Assembly: GCA_007922305.1 (NCBI GenBank)
Contig: ML677348.1
Location: 16,569,442 to 16,633,441, forward strand
DNA: 64,000 bases
From: Dermatemys mawii
Taxonomy: Eukaryota; Chordata; Testudines; Dermatemydidae
Direction: 5' to 3'
Numbering within the stretch: position 1 is the stretch's first letter; every line of letters begins with the position of its first letter. Shown here one piece after another: positions 23,772 through 34,977 of the stretch. Position numbers and translations under genes: made by a program. Under the pieces are notes generated by a model. The model did not search any database, was not told the DNA's origin, and saw nothing but the letters and a program-made list of their open reading frames with translations.

Positions 23772-24931
23772 ATTTTGTGACAGGTTGGATCACAGAAACG
23801 CCCTTGGAAGCTGCCAACTGATGTGCTGAGACTACTTCTAACCCATTTTTCCTGCCAGTTTGGGACTCCAGAAACTTGCCTTGTTTGAGCCAGACATGCT
23901 TGCCTGCTTCAAACACAGATCCAGGCCTGAACCACGTCCCCCTAAAGCTGCAGGCTTAACTGAAAACAGCTTAAGAAATGTTCCTGTCTCACACTGAGAT
24001 GCCCCACTCCCAATGGGGTCCAAATCCAAAATAAATCTGTTCTATTCTGTATAAAGTTTATACAGAATAAACTCATAAATTGTTCGCCCTCTGTAACACT
24101 GATAGAGATATGCACAGCTGTTTGCCACCCCAGGTATTAATATATACTCTGGGTTAATTAATAAGTAAAAAGTGATTTTATTAAATACAAAAAATAGGAT
24201 TTAAGTGGTTCCAAGTAGTAACAGACAGAACAAAGTGACTTACCAAGCAAAATCAAATAAAACACGCAAGTCTAAGCCTAGTACAGTAAGAAAACTGAAT
24301 ACAGATAAAATCTCACCCTCAGAGATGTTTCAGTAAGCTTTATCAGAGACTGAACACCTTTTTAGTCTGGGCACAATCCTTTCTCCTGGTACAGCTCTTG
24401 TTCCAGCTCAGGTCGTCGCTAGGGGATTTCTCATGATTGCAGCCCCCTTTGTTCTGTTCCACCCCCTTATATAGCTTTGGCACAAGGCGAGAATCTTTTG
24501 TCCCTCTCTGGGTTCCCACCCCTCCTTCTAAATGGAAAAGCACTAGGTTTAAGATGAATTCCAGTACCAGGTGACATGGTCACATGTTCTGTGAGACCGC
24601 AAGCCTTCATTCCTCCCAGCCTGACTCACAGGAAGACCTACAAGCAAACAGAGCCATCCACAGTCAATTGTCTTGGTTGATGGGAGCCATAAAGATTCTA
24701 AACCATCATTAATCGCCCATACTTTGCATAATTACAATAGGACCTCAGAGTTATATTTCATATTTCTAGTTTCAGATATAAGAATTATACAAATAGAATG
24801 ACCACACTCAGTAGATTATAAGCTTTGTAATGATACAAGAGACCTTTTGCATGAAGCATATTCTAGTTACATTATATTCACACTCATTAGCATATTTTCC
24901 TAAAATCATATAGAGTGCAACATCACACATT
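23772..24931. mobile_element. Solo LTR-like unit with 5-bp CATTT duplication
   Basis: The unit runs from TGTGACAGGTTGGATCACAG at 23777 to GTGCAACATCACA at 24926 (1150 bp) with TG...CA ends. It is flanked by CATTT at 23772-23776 and 24927-24931. A perfect 12-bp inverted repeat with a 1-base centre sits at 24044-24068. No viral genes accompany it. The 5-bp duplication would fit an ERVL/ERV3-type retrovirus LTR, but the class is inference and it may be a different LTR element. Confidence 0.55.
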
Positions 24932-25294
24932 TATATACGTTTTAAATTTGCTAGTTGTGATTTTGTAGACATAGGTTGTAGTATTCCTGATATATATATC
25001 AGTGTGAGATCAAAATCAGGGCCATAACTTGTAGTTCTGTAAAGCAATTGTGGTGAAATACTGGACCCACTGAAATCAGTGGACATTTTTCCGTTGACAT
25101 CAGTCAGGCCAGGATTTCACTCTTTGAATTGTAGGGAATGTGCTACAAAAATCAGTTACTACCTACCTGGTGAGGAGTCTGCCACATCATAATCATATAT
25201 AACATGCCACATAACACCATCCTGTTAAAAGCAGTGGCTCTAGGAATTGATCATTTTGGATATTTTATTCCTTCTTTTGTATGTGTCTGTCTAG

Positions 25295-25492
25295 TGCCTA
25301 AGATGCAGTTTAAAGAACCTATGTACACTGGCAATGAAAATGATGGACAGATTTCTGCCATGATATGTAGGAGCGGGGATATCCGCTACACATCTACAGT
25401 GCGCTGCTATAGTCGGCAGGGTTCAGCCCAAGTAATGATGGACTTTGAAGAACGTCCTAACACTGATGATTCCATCATCACTTTCCTTCCTG
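25295..25492 (+). CDS. FREM2: FREM2 exon (probable 9): Calx-beta 4, first half
   Basis: The exon encodes residues 120-185 after a split codon (T+TG, Leu). It opens [20 protein letters not shown], the start of the next Calx-beta repeat. The opening is less canonical, with two cysteines (MICRSGD and VRCYSRQ) that could pair. It ends [15 protein letters not shown], where the family has a T-x-x-x-D-Y/F-x-P type motif. Acceptor CTAG precedes 25295 and donor GTAAGC starts at 25493. The exon pair splits the repeat at the same point as in the previous repeat. Confidence 0.92.
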
Positions 25493-26260
25493 GTAAGCTA
25501 CAGGTCTTTGTTAGAATCCTTTATTCTGTCAGAGTTGATTTTGCTTTAAATCATGTGAGTTTTGTCTCATAGCAAGGGCCGTACAGACTGTTTGGGGGAA
25601 CAAAACTCCCTCTCCACAGAATAGGTAGAGCATGGCCAGCGGCAGAACAGCATTCCTCACAACATCCTGCCTTAATCCTGAACTAGAGGGGGATCATCTA
25701 TAGACACACAAGGGATATCCTTTTGCAAAGACCCAGACATTCATCCCAACAGATGGATCCCATTGCTGTGCTGCAGGCAGAGCTGGATAGCAGGTGAATA
25801 TCACCAAGGAAACCCCCAGAAGCTCTGGTCCCATTAGGCAGACCATCAGCAAATCCAGCTATCTGCTGCTGGAATGGGTAAACACCATTCTAAGTTAATT
25901 ATTGCTCTCTGATGTTTCTTCCCCTTCTTCCTGCTTATTTCTTCTTTCTCAGTCTGCCTGGGTGGCTCAAAATGTTCAACCAAAAGAAGGAACATGAAGA
26001 AATTACTTCTCCTTTGAAGGAAAAATTGCTCAAGTTCTTCTTGGTGGTTATCAATCCAAACCTCCTTTTGCGGGACTGGAGAACAGTTTCTTGTCTCCTT
26101 GTTTTTATATGCTCACATTTTTAACTTCTGTTTGTTTCCAAGCTCATAACAAGGTTTTTCTGCTGTTTGTAAATCTTATGATGTAGAGGACCTTCCCTCT
26201 TATGGAAGAGTGACTGTTAAAAGATAGGAAACAAAGGGTAGAATAAATGGTCACTTTATA
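25493..26260. other. FREM2 intron segment without recognised feature
   Basis: No exon or repeat was recognised. The small open frame at 25912-26124 has no homology that I recognise. Confidence 0.4.
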
Positions 26261-26911
26261 AATGGAGAAAGGTAAATATGGTGTCCCCCAAGGGTCTGTA
26301 CTGGGACCAGTCCTAGTCAACATATTCATAAATGATCTGAAAAAAGGGGAAAACAATGAATTGACAAAATTTACAGATGATACGAAACTACTCAAGATAA
26401 TTAAGTCCAAAGCAAACTGTGAAGAGTTACCAAGGGATCTCACAAAACTGGGTGACTGGGCCACAAAATGGCAGGTGAAATTCAATAATAATAAATGCAA
26501 AGTATTGCACATTGGAAAACATAATCCCTACTATACATATACAAGGATGGGGTCTAAATTAGCTGTTACCACTCAAGAAAGAGATCTTGGAGTCATTGTG
26601 GATAGTTCTCTGAAGTCATCCAGTCACTGTGCAGCAGCAGTCAAAAAAGATAACAGAATGTTGGGAATCATTAAGAAAGGGATAGATGGTAAGACAGAAA
26701 ATATCATATTGCCTTTGTATGTATCCATGGTACACCCACATCTTGAGTACTGAATGCAAATGTGATTGTCCCATCTCAAAAAAAGATATATTGTAATTGG
26801 AAAAGGTTCTGAAAAGAGCAACAAAAATTATTAAGGGTATGAAACAGCTTCCATATGAGGAGAGGTTTATAAGACTGGGACTTTTCATCTTGGAAAAGAG
26901 ACCACTAAGAG
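26261..26911 (+). mobile_element. CR1 LINE ORF2 fragment (reverse transcriptase C-terminus)
   Basis: The + strand encodes GVPQGSVLGPVLVNIFINDL, then F-T-D-D-T-K (the catalytic FADD box, with A changed to T), WQVKFNNNKCKVLHIGK, MGSKLAVTTQERDLGVIVDS, AAAVKKDNRMLGIIKKGIDG and LPLYVSMVHPHLEY-stop. After this stop the CR1 block (EERFIRLGLFILEKRPLR-like) continues in another frame to 26911. This is the conserved C-terminal half of CR1 reverse transcriptase. It is 5'-truncated and interrupted by a MITE. Confidence 0.88.
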
Positions 26912-27187
26912 CTGCTCTACACTAGGGGGAAGGGTTGACCAAAGATACGCAACTTCAGCTACATGAATAACGTAGCTGAAGTTGGCGCATCTTCGGCCGA
27001 CTTACCTGCCATCCTGATGGCGGCAGCGAGCTCCCCCGTCGACTCCAGCTTGCGCCTCTCAGCGAGCTAGAGTTCCAGAGTCGAGGGTGATCGATTTATC
27101 GCGTCTTGATGAGATGCAATAAATCAACTGCCAAAAGATTGATCACTACCCACTGATCCAGTGGGTAGTGAAGACATACCCTAAGAG
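26904..27187. mobile_element. hAT-like MITE inserted in the CR1
   Basis: The element at 26912-27179 is flanked by ACTAAGAG (26904-26911) and CCTAAGAG (27180-27187), 7 of 8 identical. The left copy is the normal CR1 continuation, so this is a target duplication. The interior contains AACGTAGCTGAAGTTGGCGC, also present in related form at 54815-54850. The ends read CTGCTCTACACTA and, reversed, GTATGTCTTCACTA. Confidence 0.75.
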
Positions 27188-27505
27188 AACATAAGAACGG
27201 CTATACTGGTACATTTAGCCCAATATTCTGTCTTCCGATAGTGGCCAATGCCAGGTGCCCCAGAGGGAATGATCGGAACAGGTAATCATTAAGTGATCCA
27301 TTCCCTGTCACTCATTCCCAGCTTCTTGCAAAGAGAGGCTAGGGACACACAATCAACCTGTAGAACTTCTTGCCAGAGGATGTTGTGAAGGCTAAGGCTA
27401 TAACAGGGTTCAAAAAAGAACTAGATAAATTCTTGGAGGATAGGTCTACTAACGGCTGTTAGCCAAGATGGGCAGGAATGCCTAGTTTTACAACAGGCAA
27501 TGGAA
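27188..27505. mobile_element. Two CR1 3' fragments in opposite orientation
   Basis: 27188-27346 reads as an antisense CR1 3' end (GAACATAAGAACGGCTATAC, GTGGCCAATGCCAGGTGCCC, AGGCTAGGGACAC). From about 27347 a sense CR1 3' end follows (CAACCTGTAGAACTTCTTGC, AGGATGTTGTGAAGGCTAAG, GGTTCAAAAAAGAACTAGAT). The join is abrupt. Confidence 0.7.
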
Positions 27506-28353
27506 AAAGCATGAGCAAAGTCAGTACAAACTACAATTTCATACAATGATTTGTTTATACTGATCTATATACTATATACACTGAAATGTAAATACAATAT
27601 TTATATTCCAGTTGATTTATTTTATAATTATATGGTAAAAGTAAGAAAGTAATCTATTTTTCAGTAATAGTGTGCTGTGACACTTTTGTATTTTTATGTC
27701 TGTTTTTGTAAGCAAGTAATTTTTAAGTGAGCTGAAACTTGGTTATACAAGACAGATCTGACTCTTGAAAGGGGTACAGTAGTCTGGAAAGGTTGAGAGT
27801 CTTGAAGGGCTTGAATCACTTAGAACCAAAGTTTCAGAGTAATCACTAATTTTACACACATTGTTTTCTGGTGGTTCAACTTGAGACATGTAGCTACTGA
27901 TCTTCCAAGGTGATAGGCATCCACTTCTCCCACTGGAATTAAGTGGGAGTGATATGAAATTCAGATAAGAGTTGTCTGAAAATCAGTTGGGCTGCCATAA
28001 ATTAAAGTCCCCAAAATCCGAGACTGTTCTTTAAAATTTGGTCTTGAACATTCCTGTTTCTCATTTCCCACCTCTGAAAATGAGGATAATACTCTTCTAC
28101 CTCTCAGTGGTGGTGTGAAATATTAGCTGTACAGCTATGTAAATAACCAATCTTACTATTATAGAGCATAAAAATGTTGTTGCTGCTGCTGTTGCTATTA
28201 CGTTAATCAGTTATTTACTTATATAGGGCCAGTATAGGTGCTTTGACCAGTAGAATTGACCCGTGGGTCCTACAGCTTGAGAGAAATGTCTGTAATACAT
28301 CTAGAAAAAATTTTAAGTCTTGCATTATGTTACTTTTTGCATGATGATTCCAG
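27506..28353. other. FREM2 intron segment without recognised feature
   Basis: AT-rich. A short TGC/TGT trinucleotide run lies at 28175-28196. No gene or named repeat was recognised. Confidence 0.4.
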
Positions 28354-28518
28354 GTGAGACTGAGAAACCGTGCACCCTCTTGCTTGTGGACGACTCTCTC
28401 CATGAAGAAGAGGAGGAGCTGCGTCTGGTTCTTGGCACTCCAAGAAGTGATTCCTTCTACGGTGCTTCTATTGGTGAACAAAATGAAACCCTGATAAGGA
28501 TCAGAGATCATGCAGACA
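28354..28518 (+). CDS. FREM2: FREM2 exon (probable 10): Calx-beta 4, second half
   Basis: The exon encodes residues 186-240. [20 protein letters not shown] is the typical acidic second half of a Calx-beta repeat, where Ca2+-binding acidic residues would lie, followed by [21 protein letters not shown] has an N-glycosylation sequon. Splice sites are CAG before 28354 and GT at 28519. It is separated from the next exon by a 97-bp intron. Confidence 0.92.
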
Positions 28519-28615
28519 GTGAGGAGTTATTTTTGACCCTACAAATATCATTTTGACTTTAGTATTTAAAAGCTCTTTTGTGAACACTATTAAACACTTT
28601 TTTCTGTTGTTACAG

Positions 28616-28798
28616 AGGCCATTATTAAGTTTGGTGAGACCAAATTTAGTGTCAGCGAACCAAAAGATGCAGGACAGCTGGCAGTTGTAAAAGTTCCTGT
28701 GCTTCGTCTGGGGGACACTTCAAAGGTTTCCATTGTGAGGGTTCACACAAAGGATGGCTCGGCCACCTCTGGAGAAGACTACCACCCCGTGTCAGAAG
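28616..28798 (+). CDS. FREM2: FREM2 exon (probable 11): Calx-beta 5, first half
   Basis: The exon encodes residues 241-301. [20 protein letters not shown] opens the repeat, and [20 protein letters not shown] is a textbook Calx-beta segment (T-x-D-G-S-A-x-x-G-x-D-Y). This is the best match to the family consensus of the three repeats. Acceptor ACAG precedes 28616 and donor GT is at 28799. Confidence 0.94.
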
Positions 28799-31130
28799 GT
28801 ATGAAGAGATCCTCTGGCTGTCATTCAGATCAATATCACATCCTATTGATTTATTTCAGCCACAAATGTACAGTATTTAAAGGGGAAAAAGACATTGTGA
28901 ACTTTTAAGATTTTAATACTTTTTAGCTGCTTTCATTAGTGCCTTTTGCCTTTGGGATTAATAAGGCCACAGGAATGGAATTTCATATTTTTTATATTTA
29001 GCTTCCAGCAATTTGGAGTTGCAGTGCATTTTCAGTAATTCTGAGAGTAGTCCAGCTTATGAATGTTTTTGAAAGAAAGCATCTACAGCTTGTGTGGCCT
29101 GGACAGACTCTCTGGACATCAATCAGCCGGGGAAGTATTTGGACACTTCACTGAGACAATTATTAGGTAGTTGCTCCATAAAGTGATTCCCTCATGATCT
29201 ATTTTGAGGCAAGAGTCAGTTTCTGTACAAAGAGAAGCAACAGGGGTGGCAGCCAGATGGGCCCTGGGTGGCCTCCTCAGAGAATGTGCATCTCTTTGGG
29301 ATTTCTGTTCACTTCCCAAATTATAGCACCCAGAGGACCGCATATATCATGGAAACTTACCTGAAATAAACCTCCAGGCTAATAGAAAGGAAATATGAAT
29401 CTTCTGTATTAACGTCAAAAGACTTCAGTTTTTTTAATCAACTTTGTTTATTAATGTTCATACCGCTAAACAGATTAATCTTCTTTAGCAGTTTGCTTTG
29501 AAGGCCTAGAATGGTTTCCTGCAGCCATTTTTCACCTCATACAAAACTCTACTTGGGGATCATGTAGCCATTTTGAAGGTGCCATAGCATAATGAAACAA
29601 ATTAATCCCTGATGTAACGATGTTATAGGGAAGTCAGTGGGTTTACACTAGGGGTGAGTTAGGCTCATGATGGCAAGTTTCAAGCAGCTGTTAGATTTCA
29701 TTGTGAAGTTGCTGAGGGCTGTGGGCATTCCAATTGCTTCTGGAAAACCGTTCCATAGTCATTTGGTGGTGGTACGGCTGCTTTCCTCGCTCATCACTAA
29801 TGGATAATGCTTCTTACCTGTGGAATTCAGGGCAATCCACTGTTGTTGTTGGGGACTCTGGGACTAGGCTTTGTCTTTTAGCTCAGTCCCTTGGATTTTC
29901 TGCCTCCGGCAGTGGAAGATGATGGCGACTCAGTTTTTTCAGACCATTTTGTTTCAAAACTTTAATTCTTATTTGTTTTCATGCAGTAGTGACTTCATTT
30001 CAGCTTCAAGAGCCTCTTCCCCTCTGCTGCGGTGGGGAATCAATGGACTACTGAGGTTCTAATCCTCTGTCTTCTCCAGTACGGCACCTTACAAGTAGAC
30101 TGTCTGCTTCCTACTGCAGAAGCAGAGAAGCCCTGCAAGTTTTGAGCTAAGTCCTAGAGGCAGCTTTTTGGGAGCTTCAGAGAGCAAACTGTGCCTTTCT
30201 GCCTTCCCAACTCATCAAACCTTACTGTGTTGTGTTATGGTCTTGAGAGAGTGAGCTATGCCCTGACACCACAAGCCAAGAACCCTCATATTGCCAGGGC
30301 ACAGGCTGGAGAGAGTGAGCTGTGCCTGGCTACCACAAGCTTTTGGCCTTCACTCTAGCAGGGGGTCGGCTTTGAGACAGGCAGGCATGTAAGTCCTCAA
30401 CCCCCTCCGAAGCCACGATTCCACAATGAGAAGCTCAAGCAGGAGCGTGAGGATTCCCACAGAGAAGGGAGCCCCTTACAGCCACTTCAGGGGAAAGTCT
30501 TGCAAACTCCAGAGAGTTTGAGTCTGAACAAGGCAAAATCAAGTGCCCTCTTTGTAAGACAGCAACCTGTATGGTCACTTCCACAGCTCTACCTGTGGCA
30601 TATCTGAACAAAAACCGAGACATGGCCACATTGGTTCGGACCAGTGGGTCCATCGAGTCAAATGTCGTGTCTATGACAGTACCAGTTACTTCAGAAGAAG
30701 GTGGAAGAAACCATGCAAAGAGCAGTTACGGTGCTCACAGGGGAAGTCTCCTCCTACCTCCCATTAGAGGCTGGCTTATTACAGAAGCAGGAGTGTCTGT
30801 ATCCCTCCAAAATTTGAGCATAACCAGAGGTCACAACTCCTCTTCAACTGTGGAAATAATGTCATGGGAAGGAGGAGAGAGAGCTGAAATCCTTTCCTAC
30901 TCCTCTGGTGGCCCAGAAGGCACTTCAGACTTAATGGACAACCAGGGAACCTCCATTGCACCTTCAGAAAATACAAGACCATTTAAATCAGGGACTCCTT
31001 CATCCAGACCTGATGACCTACAGTAACAGCCAGCTAACGGAAGAGAAGTGTCATTTAACAGATTTTTCCAGTTGGCCTCTTCATTACTTTTTGTATGCAG
31101 ACAGAACTCAACGCAGAAATTTCAGTTGCT
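28799..31130. other. FREM2 intron segment with an unassigned repeat-like ORF
   Basis: Within it, 30540-31026 has an open frame in a GC-richer stretch. Starting upstream of 30571 it would read KIKCPLCKTATCMVTSTALP, with a CPLC pair as in retroelement zinc fingers, followed by a Ser/Gly-rich region without recognised domain. It may be an unassigned retroelement ORF1/gag relic, or chance. Confidence 0.35.
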
Positions 31131-31275
31131 GATCTGTTCAAGTTTACATTTCTGGTACAAGGGGAAACAGAAAACTCCTTGTACAAACAAACTGCTTCTC
31201 GTCTGTGTAATGCCCAACACAGTGGGGCCTTATTCTCCCAATGCTACCAGAATATAAATAATAATAGCACAGTTA
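31131..31275 (+). mobile_element. CORE-SINE-like tail
   Basis: The order is GTAATGCCCAACACAGTGGG, GCCTTATTCTCCCAATGCTA, then an AATAATAATAGC tail. It resembles the CORE-SINE 3' end at 10375-10535 and is diverged. Confidence 0.4.
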
Positions 31276-31563
31276 GCTATTAATGCTAATAATAGCACCA
31301 CAGTTCTGATGATCTCAGCTACTCCTGAGTTGCTGCTCTAGGAAGACTGATTGGAGTCTTACGCTCTTTTCTGCAGTGTTTGGTTGTAACAGCCCTACTG
31401 GTAGTCTTTAGGCAGAGATTTCTCTCTCTTCATCTGATGATCATCAGATATCAAAATTAGAATGACAGATTAAACCAGTGGCTGGCCTTGCTTGTCACCA
31501 TTGTCTCAGAAAGACAGGTGTTGGAATTAGTTCCTCGATCCATACAAGAACCGCACTGCTATT

Positions 31564-31955
31564 TAGTCTTGAGGGAATTCTGTGCCAAAAACCTAAAAAT
31601 TCTGCTCCAAAAAACTAAAACTCCTGTGCACAATATTTTAAAATTCTGCAAATTTTATTTGTCAATAAATAAATGTGGAGGCTCCAGCATGGCAGTGGGG
31701 AGCACAGACCACTAGCTTCATGGAAGCGGAAGATCACAGTGCAGTGCCCCCGTCCATTCGGGGACGTGGAAGTGAGGCTACACCTAACCCTGACGCAGTG
31801 CAAGGGCCAGCCCTGCCTCTGTGCGCTGGGCACACGAGGTGTGGGCAGGCAGGCTCAGCCCAGCAGGATCCAAGTGTAGAGGGGCTTAGTGTGGAGGGAC
31901 CAAGATGTGGGGCAAGAGGTTTTTTGTGTTGGACAATCTGGATGCAGGCGGCTCA
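31564..31955 (+). mobile_element. Truncated copy of the TACTCCTG-ended element
   Basis: It starts CTTGAGGGAATTCTGTGCCA, then GCACAATATTTTAAAATTCT, ATTTTATTTGTCAATAAATA and GAGGCTCCAGCATGGCAGTG. It is collinear with the first part of 36583-37697 and ends without the right terminus. Confidence 0.65.
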
Positions 31956-32214
31956 ATAGTATTTTCTTGGCCTTTACACAGTAAGTTTACTCCCATGGGA
32001 AATGAGATGGCCCAGTAGTACACCTTTAATTAATTAATTAATGGTTGTGTTTGCATAATGTAAACTAGTTTATTCAAGTCACGTGAGCAGATGTAATTTG
32101 CAAGTCAAGTGCTAACTTTTGTAGCTCTCTGTCATGCCAGAATGGAATAGATCAGTAGCCTGAATATTGTGAACAGCAGATTTATTTTTAAAATGTCCTA
32201 TTGTGTTTTCTTAG
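31956..32214. other. FREM2 intron segment without recognised feature
   Basis: Short AT-rich stretch upstream of the exon at 32215. Nothing was recognised. Confidence 0.4.
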
Positions 32215-32345
32215 AAATTGAGTTTAAGGAGGGTGAAAGACAGCACATTGTGGAGATTGAGGTTCTTTTTGATGGCGTTAGGGAGATGAGAGAGGCCTTC
32301 ACTGTTCACCTGAAGCCTGATGAGAACATGGTGGCAGAGATACAG
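32215..32345 (+). CDS. FREM2: FREM2 exon (probable 12): Calx-beta 5, middle
   Basis: The exon encodes residues 302-345. It joins as [21 protein letters not shown], then [18 protein letters not shown], the acidic-turn half of the repeat. It ends in phase 0 with donor CAG/GTAACA. Here the repeat is divided over three exons instead of two. Confidence 0.92.
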
Positions 32346-32867
32346 GTAACACAAACTATTCAATAGTACAATCTGGCAAACAGACAGATCTCTTATAGCT
32401 GTTATTCTAGTCACCTTGTTCTTCAGCTAGGTTATAATGAAGAGTCTAAAATTTCCATCAAAAATAATTCACCTCCATGGCTGAAGAGAGAACATATATG
32501 TTCCTAAGAACATATATGAAATACATATCTATATCATCTCCCTGCAAATTAATTCTCTTTATCAGGATAGTTCTCAGTAACTGCTGTCATCGTCTTGGAA
32601 ACACTGACTGACAAAATCTTTCTGACACCTGTGCTGGAAGCTGTGGAAGTACCATGGGTCCTGTAATAACAGCAGACTACCTACACGTGTATTAAATGTA
32701 ACTTCTGCTATAATAGTTCTGTTATTGCTATACTTGTTGCTTGAACTGCAATAGTAGCACAGTCTTATCTATTAATACATTCTGTCTGCATTTAACACTC
32801 GTACTTTCCTTCTCTCATTCTCCATATTCATCCTTAATACTATTTAACCTCTTAATCGGTTGTCACA

Positions 32868-34263
32868 TTGTGAGGTTCAACCCAGATCAGTGAGAGGTTA
32901 TGTCACTGCCTATTCTGTAGCCCTGATTGTCTTAAAATTCTCAGCTTTCGTAGTTAGCGTACAAGCATGCACTGAGTATCTGTATGTAGAACCACTCTGT
33001 TTCAGCAATTCAGATGCCCACAGCATGTTTGTTACAGTAAAGTCACACTCCGGTCTCTATCAGTCGTGATTGCTACTAGCCAAATGACCCCAACAAATCC
33101 CCAGCCCTGAATTTTCTGAAAACTGTCTGCCCAGAAATGTCCAGCCCTCCCCAGAATGTTCAGAGGAGTAATAAGGTCTGTTGCTCATTTAAAGAGACAA
33201 AGCACAACAGCTTGTTGCTTTAACTGGAATTAATAATCCCTTCAAACACAGCACTGGGTTGATTGAGAATGAAAGTAAAACAAGTTCATTTAATCAAAAA
33301 GAGAGAGTTTTTAAGTGAGTTCCAGTATAAGGGATAAAGTTGGAAATGGTTACGAACAAACAAAAGTGAAAAAAAATGCTTTCTAGTGACCAAGACTTAC
33401 CTGGAAACAAAACTAGTTTTGTTAAGATTCTTGCCATACCTCCCTCCAGCAAGATAACTGACAACCCCCTTGGTCATCTCCCACAAAGTCAAGACAGTGT
33501 GGTTCCTTTGTCTTAGGCAAAATATTTTTGCTGACGTAGGTTTCTCACCTATATTCAGTCCCCAAAGACTTCTACCCCCTAGATTCCCATCTTTCTCATC
33601 TTACAAGAGCTCTGGCCCCTTCTGTCTATCCAGTGACGGATGCCAAGATAGCTTCCTTTGTTCTCCTTATATTCTTCCAAACTCACTGTTTTGTCCCCAG
33701 ACTCAGGATGACCTCATGAACCATTTTTTTGTGGACCTCCTGTAAATGTGGGCTTCCATTGTTTTGGTCACATCTTGCTTTATTTCACTGGAGACAGGTA
33801 GATAGCTGCCTTCCCTTCTGTCTGGGAGAAAACCGGTTTCTCCCTTTCTTGGGTCCTAGACTTTAAGCTTAATATCAGAGAGTATTCATAATTCCTCATA
33901 TAATGTTAAAACATACATTTCAGGTGATCTTAATCACCAGTGTGTTGTTAAGATTCATAAAATACCTTACTTGATACACTTTTATAATACAATAATATTG
34001 TATACAATCAGTTGATTCCATTACTCACTACATTGATGGCTTTGTTTACCATTTATGTAAATATACCTTCATTGTCTTTGTCTGATAATCAGCAAATCCA
34101 CATTCCTTTGTCTAGAGCAGACTGTGCTTGTGCATTGCTTGCCAAACACATTTTAAGAACATAATTCTAGCATTTATTCATATCCCTTTGTACGCACCCT
34201 GCACATACACAGCACAGGAATATTAATTGATCAGTTATTAGTTTTGAAATGATGTGTTACATC
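32868..34263. mobile_element. Probable LTR-type relic, ends uncertain
   Basis: The stretch begins near TTGTGAGGTTCAACCCAGAT and ends near ATGATGTGTTACATCCCGCT. Its middle (AACAAGTTCATTTAATCAAA, then GTTCCAGTATAAGGGATAA) is similar in layout to the LTR-like unit at 23777-24926. No target duplication was found and there is no coding sequence. Recognition is by resemblance to repeats typical of turtle genomes. Confidence 0.4.
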
Positions 34264-34818
34264 CCGCTATTTGGATATATATCATGACAACAGTGTGTTA
34301 GGTGTATGGAGTAAGTCTGGCCTGACAAGAGCTTCTGACTCAGAGTAGAGAATCTCTAATTGGCCTCTATGTCACACCTGCATATTGTTGTAAATAAGAA
34401 TGATCACCTGGCTCCCTTGACAGGCAGGAAAGATATAGCTGTTATTAGCAATTACGGACATCACAGATCCACCAGACATGTGAAGTTACAGCATTCAGTA
34501 GAGATAAATTATGCCTGTGTGTCTCAAGGATACAATGAGGCAAGAAGTGGAAGGCCTCGTGCCTTCGTACTTCTGAGAAATACAAATATTTTGTTGCCAA
34601 TCTGTTTGTCACCCTGCGCTGTATTTTCCCATGCTTCCAGTCCAGTTTGAAATAGCTCATCCCATGGCACTTTTGTCATTTCTCTTGAGACATTATTCTG
34701 CAGGCTAACAAATGCTGCTTCTGCTGCTAGGAAGTATTCCCTGATCAAACTTCAGACTGAATTGTCTTGGTTTTGTAAATTTGCACTAAAAATTGTGTTT
34801 CTGTATATTAATTGCCAG

Positions 34819-34977
34819 ACTGCCAAGGCCATTGTATACATTGAAGAAATGAACAGCGTGGCGGATGTCACCTTTCCTTCAGTCCCTCAGGTTGCTTCTC
34901 TTTTGATTTATGATGATACTTCTAACGCCAAAGACCAAACTAGTCCAGTTGCTGGCTACCCTGTTGTCTGTATCACT
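34819..34977 (+). CDS. FREM2: FREM2 exon (probable 13): end of Calx-beta 5 and linker
   Basis: The exon has 53 codons (residues 346-398) and is phase 0 on both sides. [20 protein letters not shown] ends the repeat. [11 protein letters not shown] and GYPVVCIT start the region after the Calx-beta domains that FRAS1 and FREM2 share. Splice sites are CCAG before 34819 and GTGAGT from 34978. Confidence 0.9.

Noticed and set aside
26262..26753. 163-codon open frame as a cellular gene
   Set aside because: It is the reverse-transcriptase C-terminal part of a CR1 LINE, truncated at both ends.
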